Positions 7,792 to 14,637 of a stretch of DNA of 29,758 bases are shown piece after piece. This stretch comes from Clostridiales bacterium UBA5888. Lineage in GTDB: Bacteria; Bacillota; Clostridia; Oscillospirales; Oscillospiraceae. Each line of letters starts with the position of its first letter. The first letter of the stretch is position 1. The notes beneath the pieces are model-generated. The model did no database searches and was not told the DNA's origin. It worked only from the letters and a program-made list of their open reading frames with translations. The stretch lies in NCBI GenBank assembly GCA_002431965.1, contig DJEW01000044.1, positions 5,302-35,059 of the forward strand, in the 5' to 3' direction. A program made the translations under genes and the position numbers.

Positions 7792-7819
7792 AATAACACA
7801 AACTGTCGTAAATAATCAA
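7790..7819 (-). promoter_or_regulatory. Putative ppdK promoter
   Basis: On the minus strand TTGATT (7814-7819) and TATTCT (7790-7795) are spaced by 18 bases, about 50 bases upstream of the ppdK start. A perfect 12-bp palindrome, TTTGTGCACAAA (7825-7836), lies just upstream of the -35 box and is a candidate operator. Confidence 0.6.
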
Positions 7820-7863
7820 TAGATTTTGTGCACAAATATCTGTTTTTTTATGCGCATTTAACG

Positions 7864-8739
7864 TCAAAGTGACGATACATCGCACAAATCGCCAATTTTT
7901 TCACAGAGTGAGGCGAATTCGGCGATGCTAAGCGTCTCTCCGCGCACGCGCTCGTCAAGCCCGCACCCTGCCAGCGCGGCGGCCGCAAGCCCTTTATCCA
8001 TGCCAAGACCGGCGCTGAGCGCGTTGACAAGCGTCTTTCTGCGCTGGTTGAACGCCGCGCGGACAATGCGCATGAGCAGCTTCTCATCGCGCACGGTGCA
8101 GGGCGGCGCGGCGCGGCGCGTGAGGCGGATGACGCTGGAGGTGACCTTCGGCTGCGGGATGAAGCAGCCGGGCGGCACGTCGAAGAGAAGCTCCGCCGTC
8201 ATGTGCCACTGCACAAAGATGCCGAACGCGCCGTAATCGGGCGTATTGGGCGCGGCGCAGATGCGCCGGGCGACCTCGCGCTGGATCATGACGGTGACGG
8301 TGTCAAAAAGCCCGCTCTCTATGAGCTTTGTGAGCACGGGGGTGGTTACGTTATAGGGGAGGTTCGCGCACACGACGGGGCGCAGCCCCGGCATGCGCTC
8401 CGCTGTCAGCGCGGCGAGATCCTGACGGAGGATGTCGCCGTACACGACCTCGACATTTGCAAGATCCGCCAGCGTTTCCGTCAGCACGGGGCGCAGCGCG
8501 CCGTCAAGCTCCACCGCGACGACTTTTCCCGCGCGTTCGCTCAGCTCCCGCGTCAGGCAGCCGATGCCCGGTCCTATCTCAAGCACGCAGGTATCGGCGT
8601 CCAGCCCGGCGGAGTCAGCAATGCTGCGCGGAACCCAGTCCGCCACGAGGAAGTTCTGCCCGAGCGATTTTGAAAAGCGGAAGCCGTGCCGGGAAAGGAT
8701 CTCTTTTATTTGGGTAATGTCCGTAAGCTTCATGGTCAT
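7864..8739 (-). CDS. rsmA: 16S rRNA dimethyladenosine transferase RsmA (KsgA)
   Basis: RsmA dimethylates two adjacent adenines in the 3'-terminal helix of 16S rRNA with S-adenosylmethionine, a late step in small-subunit maturation. The product, about 291 residues, shows SLGQNFL near residue 25, the SAM-binding motif LEIGPGIGCLTREL (53-66), the acidic motif VAVELD (74-79), and the adenine-binding NLPYN (126-130) followed by TTPVLTKL. A C-terminal helical domain begins near residue 200. The ATG at 8739 overlaps the stop of the upstream small gene (ATGA), suggesting translational coupling; an in-frame ATG at 8733 is an alternative and neither has a strong ribosome site. It is last in the rimM-trmD operon. 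Confidence 0.95.
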   Translation of the reverse strand: MTMKLTDITQIKEILSRHGFRFSKSLGQNFLVADWVPRSIADSAGLDADTCVLEIGPGIGCLTRELSERAGKVVAVELDGALRPVLTETLADLANVEVVYGDILRQDLAALTAERMPGLRPVVCANLPYNVTTPVLTKLIESGLFDTVTVMIQREVARRICAAPNTPDYGAFGIFVQWHMTAELLFDVPPGCFIPQPKVTSSVIRLTRRAAPPCTVRDEKLLMRIVRAAFNQRRKTLVNALSAGLGMDKGLAAAALAGCGLDERVRGETLSIAEFASLCEKIGDLCDVSSL

Positions 8740-8921
8740 TTCATGCGGCTGTAGCGCAGCCACTGGGCGGCGATGCACATGGTGATGAGCGCAAGACCGC
8801 AGAGCTTGGCAAATGTGCCGGCGGTGCTGTAAAAAAGCATCACGACGAGCGCCGCCACGGCAATGACCGTCCAGATGATTGCCGCAATGAGGTAATACTT
8901 CGGGCTTCTTGTGTTGTTCAT
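8736..8921 (-). CDS. Small two-helix membrane protein
   Basis: A 61-residue protein begins MNNTRSPKYYL and contains two hydrophobic segments (about 10-33 and 36-53, the second being AKLCGLALITMCIAAQWL), ending in a basic YSRMK. A GGAGG 6 bases before the ATG at 8921 decides the start over an in-frame ATG at 8933. It lies 38 bases after the trmD-GNAT stop and overlaps rsmA by the ATGA sequence, so it is an internal member of this operon. I recognise no family; its conservation next to rsmA would need checking. Confidence 0.8.
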   Translation of the reverse strand: MNNTRSPKYYLIAAIIWTVIAVAALVVMLFYSTAGTFAKLCGLALITMCIAAQWLRYSRMK

Positions 8922-8959
8922 TTGAGCCTCCACATTTTGTGTTGTATATAAGTATATGA

Positions 8960-10258
8960 TTATTTGTTCTTCAGCACTTTTTCAAACGCCTGCCGCGCCG
9001 GGTCGGACAGCTCCCCGGTATAGATCACATTGCCGCGGTAGCGGTAGCCGCACTCGCGCAGGAGGCGCAGCATCGCCTTATTTTTGCGGTGCGTATCCGT
9101 GCGTATGCAGCGCACGCCGTATTCCCGCGCGCGCTGATCGACGCAGCGCATCAGATACTCCGCCATGCCGCTGCCGCGGTACTCCGCCGCGACAGCGCTG
9201 CGGTGGAGCACGCAGTATGGCATGCCCGCCGTCCACTTGCCGTCGGTTATGCCGTCATAGCACGCCTCCGGCAGTTTTGTGAGCGTGAACATCCCGGCGA
9301 TCTCATCGCCGTGGAGCACAACAAAGCACTCCCCGCGCGCAAGATCCGGCAGAAAGTCCGCCCACTCGGGATACGTGCCCTGCCACTGGTCAACATGATG
9401 CGCTTTCAGACTGCGCCGCGCATCGGCGACGATGCGCATTATGTCCGTCTCGTCCGCCTGAGTCGCCGCGCGGCACATAAGCGGCTCTGTCAGTTTCTTT
9501 CGCCGCGCGTCCTTTTTTATCTCTGCAAGAAGCTCCAGGTCAAGCTTGTCCGCCGGTGCAAACCTTGAAAACATATCCGGGCGCTTTTCCATCGTGCGCT
9601 CCAGCTGCTTTTTGCGCCGCCAGCGCTCCACCTTGCTGTGGTCGCCGTTAATGAGCACCTCCGGCACGCGCCGTCCTTCCCAGACCTCGGGTCTTGTATA
9701 CTGCGGGTATTCCAGCAGCCCGTCCCAATGGCTCTCCCCGGTGTAGCACTGCTCGTCCGCCAGCACGCCGGGGACAAGGCGGCATACCGAGTCCGCCACA
9801 GCCATCGCCGCGATCTCCCCGCCTGTAAGCACAAAGTCCCCCAGCGAGATCTCCTCGTCAACACACTGCTCTATAAAGCGCTCGTCCACACCCTCGTAGT
9901 GCCCGCACACGAGCACGAGATGGTCATAGTCGTGCCGGAGACGTTTCGCCGTCTCCTGTGTGTAGGGCTGCCCCTGAGGGGACATATATATAACGCGCGA
10001 GCGCCGTCCCCGGGCCGTGCTCATCACGTGCTCAAGGCAGGACTTGAGCGGCTGCGCCATCATGACGCAGCCGAAGCCGCCGCCGTAGGGGTAATCGTCC
10101 ACCTGGCACTGGCGGTTCTCCGTGAAGTCGCGTATCTGGACGCAGTTTATCTCCACTATTCCCTTTTTCGCCGCGCGCCCAATGATGCTCTCGTGCAGCA
10201 CGGCATCGACCGTGGCGGGGAAAAGGGTCATTATATCTATGCGCATTCCATCCGCCAT
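8960..10258 (-). CDS. trmD: TrmD tRNA (guanine-37-N1)-methyltransferase fused to GNAT acetyltransferase
   Basis: Residues 1-258 form a complete TrmD, which methylates G37 of tRNA to prevent frameshifting: MRIDIMTLFP, DDYPYGGGFG (54-63), MSPQGQPYTQ, LVCGHYEGVDERF (116-128), ISLGDFVLTGGE (137-148), EYPQYTRP and VPEVLINGDHSKV. Where normal TrmD ends (KKDARRKKLTEP), the frame continues into residues 261-432, a GNAT-like domain with RAATQADETDIMRI, the acetyl-CoA loop RGSGMAEYLM (361-370) and the C-terminal NKAMLRLLRECGY (393-405). No stop or good ribosome site lies at the Met261 junction, so this reads as one polypeptide. One base separates its ATG from the rimM stop; ATG at 10246 (MRIDIM) is an alternative start. 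The GNAT substrate is unknown. Confidence 0.93.
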   Translation of the reverse strand: MADGMRIDIMTLFPATVDAVLHESIIGRAAKKGIVEINCVQIRDFTENRQCQVDDYPYGGGFGCVMMAQPLKSCLEHVMSTARGRRSRVIYMSPQGQPYTQETAKRLRHDYDHLVLVCGHYEGVDERFIEQCVDEEISLGDFVLTGGEIAAMAVADSVCRLVPGVLADEQCYTGESHWDGLLEYPQYTRPEVWEGRRVPEVLINGDHSKVERWRRKKQLERTMEKRPDMFSRFAPADKLDLELLAEIKKDARRKKLTEPLMCRAATQADETDIMRIVADARRSLKAHHVDQWQGTYPEWADFLPDLARGECFVVLHGDEIAGMFTLTKLPEACYDGITDGKWTAGMPYCVLHRSAVAAEYRGSGMAEYLMRCVDQRAREYGVRCIRTDTHRKNKAMLRLLRECGYRYRGNVIYTGELSDPARQAFEKVLKNK

Positions 10259-10259
10259 G

Positions 10260-10748
10260 TCACATGCCCTCTATCAGACGCACCGTGATAACGCCGCGCT
10301 CGGCGTCGGCGGCGAGGATGAATTCCGGCACGGCGGGGATCATATGCTCCCGCTCGCCGCGCACAATATAGATGCGCGAGGCAGGCGTCTCCATAATTTC
10401 GGCAAGAGTGCCGACAGCGTTGCCCACCTCATCGACAACGGACGCGCCGATAATGTCCTGCAGAAAGTACGCGCCGCGCGGCAGCTTTGCATCGCCGCGG
10501 TCAATGTAAACGGTTTTCCCCTTGAGGCGCATTGCGGCGTTCACATCGTCCACGCCATCAAGGCGCGCGAGCAGAAAGCCCTTGTGCTCCCGCGCCGAGT
10601 TTATTTTCAAGGGCGCGCCGTCAACGAACAGGCGCCCGCATTTTTTCATGAACTGCGGCGAGTCGAGCCAGACCTCGACCTTGACCTCGCCGGCGACGCC
10701 GTGCGTGTTGACGATGCGTCCCGCTTCGATATACTGCTGCTTTTCCAT
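10260..10748 (-). CDS. rimM: 16S rRNA processing protein RimM
   Basis: RimM is a ribosome-assembly factor that acts on the head of the 30S subunit through protein S19. The product, about 162 residues, shows the N-terminal RimM barrel start (EAGRIVNTHGVAGEVKVE), a GFLLARLDGVDDVNAAMRLKG-type segment and a PRC-barrel C-terminal half (YFLQDIIGASVVDE, ending MIPAVPEF). The ATG at 10748 is given as start; a TTG two codons upstream (10754) has better spacing to GAGAGGA and could be used instead. It heads an operon with trmD, as in many bacteria, but the usual rpsP and KH-domain genes are not upstream. Confidence 0.93.
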   Translation of the reverse strand: MEKQQYIEAGRIVNTHGVAGEVKVEVWLDSPQFMKKCGRLFVDGAPLKINSAREHKGFLLARLDGVDDVNAAMRLKGKTVYIDRGDAKLPRGAYFLQDIIGASVVDEVGNAVGTLAEIMETPASRIYIVRGEREHMIPAVPEFILAADAERGVITVRLIEGM

Positions 10749-10802
10749 AGGCAAACGCGGTCCTCTCCGCTCCTCCGTCAGTGGTTATTATTGAAGCGCT
10801 TT

Positions 10803-10832
10803 ATTATACCACGCAGCGCACGATTTTGCCAA
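10803..10832 (-). promoter_or_regulatory. Near-consensus promoter of the rimM-trmD-rsmA operon
   Basis: The minus strand carries TTGGCA (10827-10832), an 18-base spacer and a perfect TATAAT (10803-10808) preceded by TGG, an extended -10 element. The start would be near 10796, about 48 bases before the rimM ATG. Confidence 0.85.
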
Positions 10833-10844
10833 GGATAAGATTTC

Positions 10845-11162
10845 TCAAGCGCTTGTGAGCTTCAGCCCCACGATGCCGGCAAGCAGAAGCGCGGCGAAGA
10901 AGATGCGCGCGGCGGTGGCAGGTTCTTTGAAAACGACTATGCCGACAATAACGGAGCCAAGCGCGCCGAGCCCCGTCCAGACGGCGTAAGCCGTGCCGAG
11001 CGGAAGCGTCCTCGTCGCGCGGGCAAGCAGGAAAAAGCTCACCGCCATGGTCAGAAACGTCAGCGCCGTCCACCCCGGCTTCGTGAATCCATCGGACAGC
11101 TTCATAAAGCTTGACCATACGACCTCAAAAATCCCGGCTATGCCGAGCATTACCCATGCCAT
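10845..11162 (-). CDS. SMR-family exporter, Gdx (SugE)-like guanidinium transporter
   Basis: The 105-residue protein has four hydrophobic segments and the small multidrug resistance signature. It begins MAWVMLGIAGIFEVVW with the essential Glu13 in helix 1, then carries LPLGTAYAVWTGLGALG and ends AGIVGLKL. These patterns are closer to the Gdx/SugE branch, which exports guanidinium in exchange for protons as an antiparallel dimer, than to EmrE. The start at 11162 has GGAGGT 8 bases upstream. It has its own promoter with a strong dyad, so it is probably regulated separately from the rimM operon. Quaternary ammonium export is the alternative. Confidence 0.88.
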   Translation of the reverse strand: MAWVMLGIAGIFEVVWSSFMKLSDGFTKPGWTALTFLTMAVSFFLLARATRTLPLGTAYAVWTGLGALGSVIVGIVVFKEPATAARIFFAALLLAGIVGLKLTSA

Positions 11163-11236
11163 TTTTATTACCTCCGGAAAATAAAAAATACGTCTGCCCC
11201 ACGTCTTCAACGGCCTAACGACGTGAACGCAAACGT

Positions 11237-11268
11237 TCCCTGTTCCCACCCGGCGGCGGGAACAGGGA
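11237..11268. promoter_or_regulatory. Perfect dyad at the SMR transcription start and leader
   Basis: Eleven-base arms (11237-11247 and 11258-11268, TCCCTGTTCCC / GGGAACAGGGA) are separated by 10 bases. The dyad begins directly downstream of the -10 box, so it could be a repressor operator or the 5' hairpin of the leader RNA. About 70 more leader bases follow and can form a second 6-bp stem (CACGTC/GACGTG). I compared it with the guanidine-I, -II and -III riboswitch sequences I remember and found no match. Confidence 0.6.
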
Positions 11269-11269
11269 T

Positions 11270-11298
11270 AGACTATCATATAAAATTTGGATTGTCAA
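11270..11298 (-). promoter_or_regulatory. Promoter of the SMR exporter gene
   Basis: A perfect TTGACA (11293-11298) and TAGTCT (11270-11275) are spaced by 17 bases on the minus strand. The start would be about 100 bases upstream of the ATG. Confidence 0.75.
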
Positions 11299-11301
11299 GC
11301 G

Positions 11302-11324
11302 CTCTTCACGGCATGGCTGAAGAG
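11302..11324 (-). terminator. Weak hairpin after ohyA
   Basis: Seven-base arms CTCTTCA / TGAAGAG (11302-11308, 11318-11324) lie about 23 bases after the ohyA stop. No T tract follows, so this is at most a weak terminator just upstream of the SMR promoter. Confidence 0.35.
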
Positions 11325-11346
11325 GTCTGCCGCCACATTTGCCGCG

Positions 11347-13140
11347 TCACTTTACAAGTCCGCTTTCTTTCAGCAAAAGCTCAATATCCGTGTCCTTGAT
11401 CTTATCCAGAACGATTTTAAGCATTTCCTTTTCAAAGAAAGAAAGCCCGGCTTCGCTCAAGGTCTTTTTATCAAGGGCATAATAGCAGGCGCGCAGAAGC
11501 TCGCGCACATCATATTTGCTGCCCCAGACCTCCGGCACGCCGCGGTCTATACCAAGGAGCGTATACACCGATTCCATGCCGGTACGCATGGAGTACTCGG
11601 TGGTGAAGATCGTGTCGCGCGGCGTCTCGGCAAACTGACCGATAAACGCGAAATTCACGGCGCCGTCCGGCACGACCTTCGGGCGGTCGCTCTCCTTCCT
11701 CGGCTGGAAGAATGCATTGATGTAAGGCATGAAGCATGTTGTCGTGTTGCAGCAGTCATGCGCCAGCGCGTCAATTTCCTCTGTCGGAACACCGATATGG
11801 TACAGCCACTCACGGCAGACCTCCTCGCCGGTGCACTCGCGCATTGCTTTTTTGACATAGCTGCCCTCTTTATTTGTGTTGAGAGCATAAAGCCATACAA
11901 GCACCGTGCGTCTGTCCTGCGATCTGAACTGCGGCTGGCGGTTGATCGTCCACGAGAGATACCAGTTGTCAACGCTGTCCTTGACGGTCACTATGCCGCC
12001 GGTCGTTACCTTGCCAGAGCGCGGGTCGCGCTTGCAGATATTCATGATATGCTTTATGATCCTGTCGTCCGACGTGGCGACTGTGGCGCTCATCCAGTTT
12101 GTCGCGTCAACATCGCTGCAGAAATTCTCCGGGTTTCCGTATTCTCCATTCTTTGCCTGCGCGGCAATCGCTTTCCACATATCCCATGACTCGCCGCTGC
12201 CGTTTTTCACCCTGGACAGGTCTGGCGCATGGGTCTGGTCACCGTAGCAGGAGGTGTCGGTGCAGCAGCCGTTTGTGATAAACACCAGGTCATCCTCAAT
12301 AAGATCTATCGACTGCTCGGCGCCGTCTTTGATATAGACGATCTGCTTTGCAACCCTCCTGCCGTCCTTCTCCTCGATAACAACATTCTTCACATCCATG
12401 CCGTACTCGATGTGCACGCCGTGAGACTCAAGGTATTTTACAAGCGGCAGTATCATGCTCTCATACTGATTGTATTTTGTGAAGCGAAGAGCGCTGAAAT
12501 CAGGCAGACCGTCAATGTGATGCACATAGCGGCAAAGGTAGCGCTTCATCTCAAGCGCGCTTGACCAGCGCTGGAAGGCAAACATCGTCTGCCAATAAAG
12601 CCAGAAATTCGTGCTCCAGAAAGAATCCGGCAGTACATCCGAAATCTTCTTGTCTTCCAGATCCTTCTCCGGCGTTATGAAGAGTCTGGAAAGCGCCATT
12701 GCCGAGGCTTTATCCAGCTTGAACTCCCTGTCCGTATGCGCATCCTCGCCGCGATTTACCGTGGCGCGGCAGAGGGAATAATTCGGGTCGCGCTTGTTGA
12801 GCCAATAATACTCGTCAAGCACCGAGACGCCCGGCGTTTCGAGGGAAGGCACATCGCGGAACGTATCCCACATCACCTCAAAATGATTGTCCATCTCCCG
12901 TCCGCCTCTCATGAAGAAGCCCTTGGAAATGTCCCTGTATCCGTCGCAGCTGCCGCCGGCAAGATCGAGTTTTTCTAAAAGATGTATATGCTCGCCCTTC
13001 ATCTGTGCGTCACGGACAAGGTAGAAAGCAGCCGTCAAGCCGGCAAGCCCCGTGCCGATGATATATGCGGACTTTTTGTCAACATCCTTCGGCTTTTCGG
13101 GATGTGCAAAGGATTCATAATTTCCTGCTGAATAATACAT
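11347..13140 (-). CDS. ohyA: Oleate hydratase (FAD-dependent)
   Basis: Oleate hydratases add water to the cis-9 double bond of unsaturated fatty acids, giving 10-hydroxy acids, and are linked to fatty-acid detoxification. The 597-residue length is typical. The dinucleotide fold is seen at residues 26-43 (YIIGTGLAGLTAAFYLVR), followed by EKLDLAGGSCDGY. RGGREMDNHFE (78-88) contains the Glu82 position implicated in water activation in the family. Further blocks are the FWLYWQTMFAFQRW region and, near the C-terminus, FAFIGQFAETPRDTIFT with EYSMRTGMESVY. GGGAGG lies 8 bases before ATG at 13140. It follows a TetR gene on the same strand but has its own promoter and a palindrome upstream, suggesting repression relieved by fatty acid. 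Confidence 0.95.
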   Translation of the reverse strand: MYYSAGNYESFAHPEKPKDVDKKSAYIIGTGLAGLTAAFYLVRDAQMKGEHIHLLEKLDLAGGSCDGYRDISKGFFMRGGREMDNHFEVMWDTFRDVPSLETPGVSVLDEYYWLNKRDPNYSLCRATVNRGEDAHTDREFKLDKASAMALSRLFITPEKDLEDKKISDVLPDSFWSTNFWLYWQTMFAFQRWSSALEMKRYLCRYVHHIDGLPDFSALRFTKYNQYESMILPLVKYLESHGVHIEYGMDVKNVVIEEKDGRRVAKQIVYIKDGAEQSIDLIEDDLVFITNGCCTDTSCYGDQTHAPDLSRVKNGSGESWDMWKAIAAQAKNGEYGNPENFCSDVDATNWMSATVATSDDRIIKHIMNICKRDPRSGKVTTGGIVTVKDSVDNWYLSWTINRQPQFRSQDRRTVLVWLYALNTNKEGSYVKKAMRECTGEEVCREWLYHIGVPTEEIDALAHDCCNTTTCFMPYINAFFQPRKESDRPKVVPDGAVNFAFIGQFAETPRDTIFTTEYSMRTGMESVYTLLGIDRGVPEVWGSKYDVRELLRACYYALDKKTLSEAGLSFFEKEMLKIVLDKIKDTDIELLLKESGLVK

Positions 13141-13172
13141 GGTACAAACCTCCCTGAAATCTTTATGGCTGA

Positions 13173-13200
13173 AGTATATCACATGCAATTTCCCGCGCAA
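13173..13200 (-). promoter_or_regulatory. Putative ohyA promoter
   Basis: TATACT (13173-13178), preceded by TGA as an extended -10, and TTGCGC (13195-13200) are spaced by 16 bases on the minus strand. The distance to the ATG is about 33 bases. A second possible promoter, TTTACT with TGATAA, would place its -10 inside the palindrome at 13216-13238. Confidence 0.6.
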
Positions 13201-13215
13201 TAAGCAGAAAAAGAC

Positions 13216-13238
13216 CTGTGATAAAAAACTTATCACAG
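13216..13238. promoter_or_regulatory. Palindromic candidate operator for the TetR regulator
   Basis: Perfect 9-base arms CTGTGATAA / TTATCACAG flank five bases (AAAAC), a 23-bp span typical of a TetR-dimer site. It lies upstream of the ohyA promoter and within 100 bases of the end of the TetR gene. Confidence 0.6.
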
Positions 13239-13281
13239 ATCCTGTTATTGAAGTAAATTTTATCAGACACCGCGGAATGAT

Positions 13282-13315
13282 AAAAACACGCCTCGCGCTG
13301 CCGGGCAGTGCGAGG
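13282..13315 (-). terminator. Terminator after the TetR gene
   Basis: An 11-bp stem with one G-T wobble (13291-13301 with 13305-13315) and a 3-base loop lies 8 bases after the stop codon. On the minus strand it is followed by CGTG and five T residues. It separates the TetR transcript from ohyA. Confidence 0.85.
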
Positions 13316-13322
13316 GCTTGAA

Positions 13323-13877
13323 TCAAAGGCGGAATCTGTTGAGCGCGGCAGACATTGAGCCCTGGAGCAGCTTATTGAGCTTATCTATTATTTGCTGCGG
13401 ATCCTCCCGCATATTGTTTTTGATCCAGTCGAGCATGAGACCGATAAACATATACCCATACGCCTGAGCAATAAACTGCTTGTCCTCATCGCGGACCGTC
13501 ATGCCGACCGATTTTTCGTCAATAACTCCTATCAGCAGCTGATCCACCAACGGCTGAAGGTATTTTTCGATCTGCTCTCTGTGTACGCAGCGATAGACAT
13601 TCAAAATGAACGGTCTGTTCTGTTCGACAGCCTCAAAAATCCGCAGCAGCCCCTGCTGCCACGTCTCATATGTGTTGTTCTCAGCCAGCGCGCGTTTTGC
13701 GTCCTCAAGGCAGGACCACTCCACAAGATCGTAAATATCCTTGAAATGATAGTAGAATGTCATGCGGTTGATGCCGCAGTCATCCGCAATGTCGCTCACG
13801 GTGATTTTGGTAAGCGGCTTTTTGAGAAGAAGATTCTTCAAAGACTGCTCCAGCGCGCGCTTTGTGACCTGGGACAT
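13323..13877 (-). CDS. TetR-family transcriptional regulator
   Basis: The 184-residue protein has an N-terminal helix-turn-helix (about residues 6-50) with ITVSDIADDCGINRMTFYYHF, matching the TetR family and especially the DhaS-like group in Clostridia. The C-terminal ligand domain is helical and includes a final hydrophobic segment (QAYGYMFIGLMLDWI). The ATG at 13877 begins MSQVTKRALE, with AGGAGG 12 bases upstream; an upstream open frame to 13991 lacks a ribosome site. It is 182 bases upstream of ohyA on the same strand, so it probably controls ohyA, possibly in response to unsaturated fatty acids; this is inference from position. Confidence 0.9.
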   Translation of the reverse strand: MSQVTKRALEQSLKNLLLKKPLTKITVSDIADDCGINRMTFYYHFKDIYDLVEWSCLEDAKRALAENNTYETWQQGLLRIFEAVEQNRPFILNVYRCVHREQIEKYLQPLVDQLLIGVIDEKSVGMTVRDEDKQFIAQAYGYMFIGLMLDWIKNNMREDPQQIIDKLNKLLQGSMSAALNRFRL

Positions 13878-13944
13878 AGTGCAGGGCACCTCCTGTGTAC
13901 AAAGTTCCGTCCTGACCCGATTGAATCTGAGCGGGCATTTCGGT

Positions 13945-14637
13945 TCAGCAGCAGCAGAATCTGACCCCGCACGTCGGTCCAAGGCACACATTCAGCGCGC
14001 ACATCGTCATGCACAGCTTATCCGTGTCCAGCCCTTCTGTATAGCGCACGGCGTAATTATCATAAAAATCCCCGCCGCTCTGAAGCTGCTCAAGAAGCCG
14101 GCGGTACTGCTCGTTACCCGGCTCGATCTCCACAGCCTTCCTTGCGGCCTCAAGTGCCGCGATCTTGTTGCCCATGTACATGTTTGCGCCGGCAGTGAGA
14201 TAATACCACTTGCCGCCGCGTTCAGCGAGGGGCACGCCGGAGAGCGCGTTGAGCGCCTCCTTATACATTCCGTTGCGGATATAGGTCTTCGCGGCGGTAT
14301 ACTCGCTGCGCTCCTGCTGTCTGGCGGATGCGCCGCCAAAGTCGCCCCATTCGCCCCAGCCGCTCCATGCGCCCCAGGGATTATAGCCGGTCGAATACCC
14401 GTTTGAATATCCGCCGTAGCCCTGCGCGCCGTATCCGCCCGAAGCGCCCTGATGCGCCGTGCCGTTTTTTATCTGGTCATAGGCGGCGTTTATCTCGTTC
14501 ATCTTCTCGGCGGCATTGGGATCGTTCGGGTTGAGGTCGGGATGATACTTCTTCGTCAGATCGCGGTATGCTTTTTTTATTTCGTCGTCCGAGGCATCGG
14601 GCGACACGCCAAGCACCTTATACGGATCCTGATACAT
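13945..14637 (-). CDS. J-domain (DnaJ-like) protein with Cys-rich tail
   Basis: The 230-residue protein has an N-terminal J domain (1-60) with DPYKVLGVSPDASDDEIKKA and the HPD motif at 32-34, which stimulates DnaK-type ATPases. Then come a Gly/Tyr/Trp-rich linker (64-104), TPR-like helices (about 112-185) and an odd C-terminus with seven Cys residues (CALNVCLGPTCGVRFCCC, 213-230). It lacks the zinc-finger and substrate domains of true DnaJ. The start at 14637 lies inside the end of the DUF5685 gene (20-base overlap), with GAAAGGT upstream, so the two are coupled. The tail could bind metal or be acylated; this is not known. Confidence 0.9.
   Translation of the reverse strand: MYQDPYKVLGVSPDASDDEIKKAYRDLTKKYHPDLNPNDPNAAEKMNEINAAYDQIKNGTAHQGASGGYGAQGYGGYSNGYSTGYNPWGAWSGWGEWGDFGGASARQQERSEYTAAKTYIRNGMYKEALNALSGVPLAERGGKWYYLTAGANMYMGNKIAALEAARKAVEIEPGNEQYRRLLEQLQSGGDFYDNYAVRYTEGLDTDKLCMTMCALNVCLGPTCGVRFCCC

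Noticed and set aside
5195..7822. An 875-residue plus-strand open frame opposite ppdK
   Set aside because: It mirrors ppdK across its whole length, has no family motif and reads as low-complexity Leu/Val/Asp/His-rich sequence. Long antisense frames arise from the GC-rich third positions of the real gene.
9450..9500. A frameshift or missed stop at the TrmD-GNAT junction
   Set aside because: The frame is continuous, both domains are complete, and Met261 lacks a ribosome site. A sequencing error cannot be excluded but nothing suggests one.
11163..11270. A known guanidine riboswitch before the SMR gene
   Set aside because: None of the conserved sequences of guanidine-I, -II or -III that I remember are present. 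Guanidine-IV could not be judged from memory.
13878..13991. Upstream extension of the TetR gene
   Set aside because: The open frame to 13991 overlaps the end of the J-domain gene and has no ribosome site, whereas MSQVTKRALE at 13877 fits the family start.
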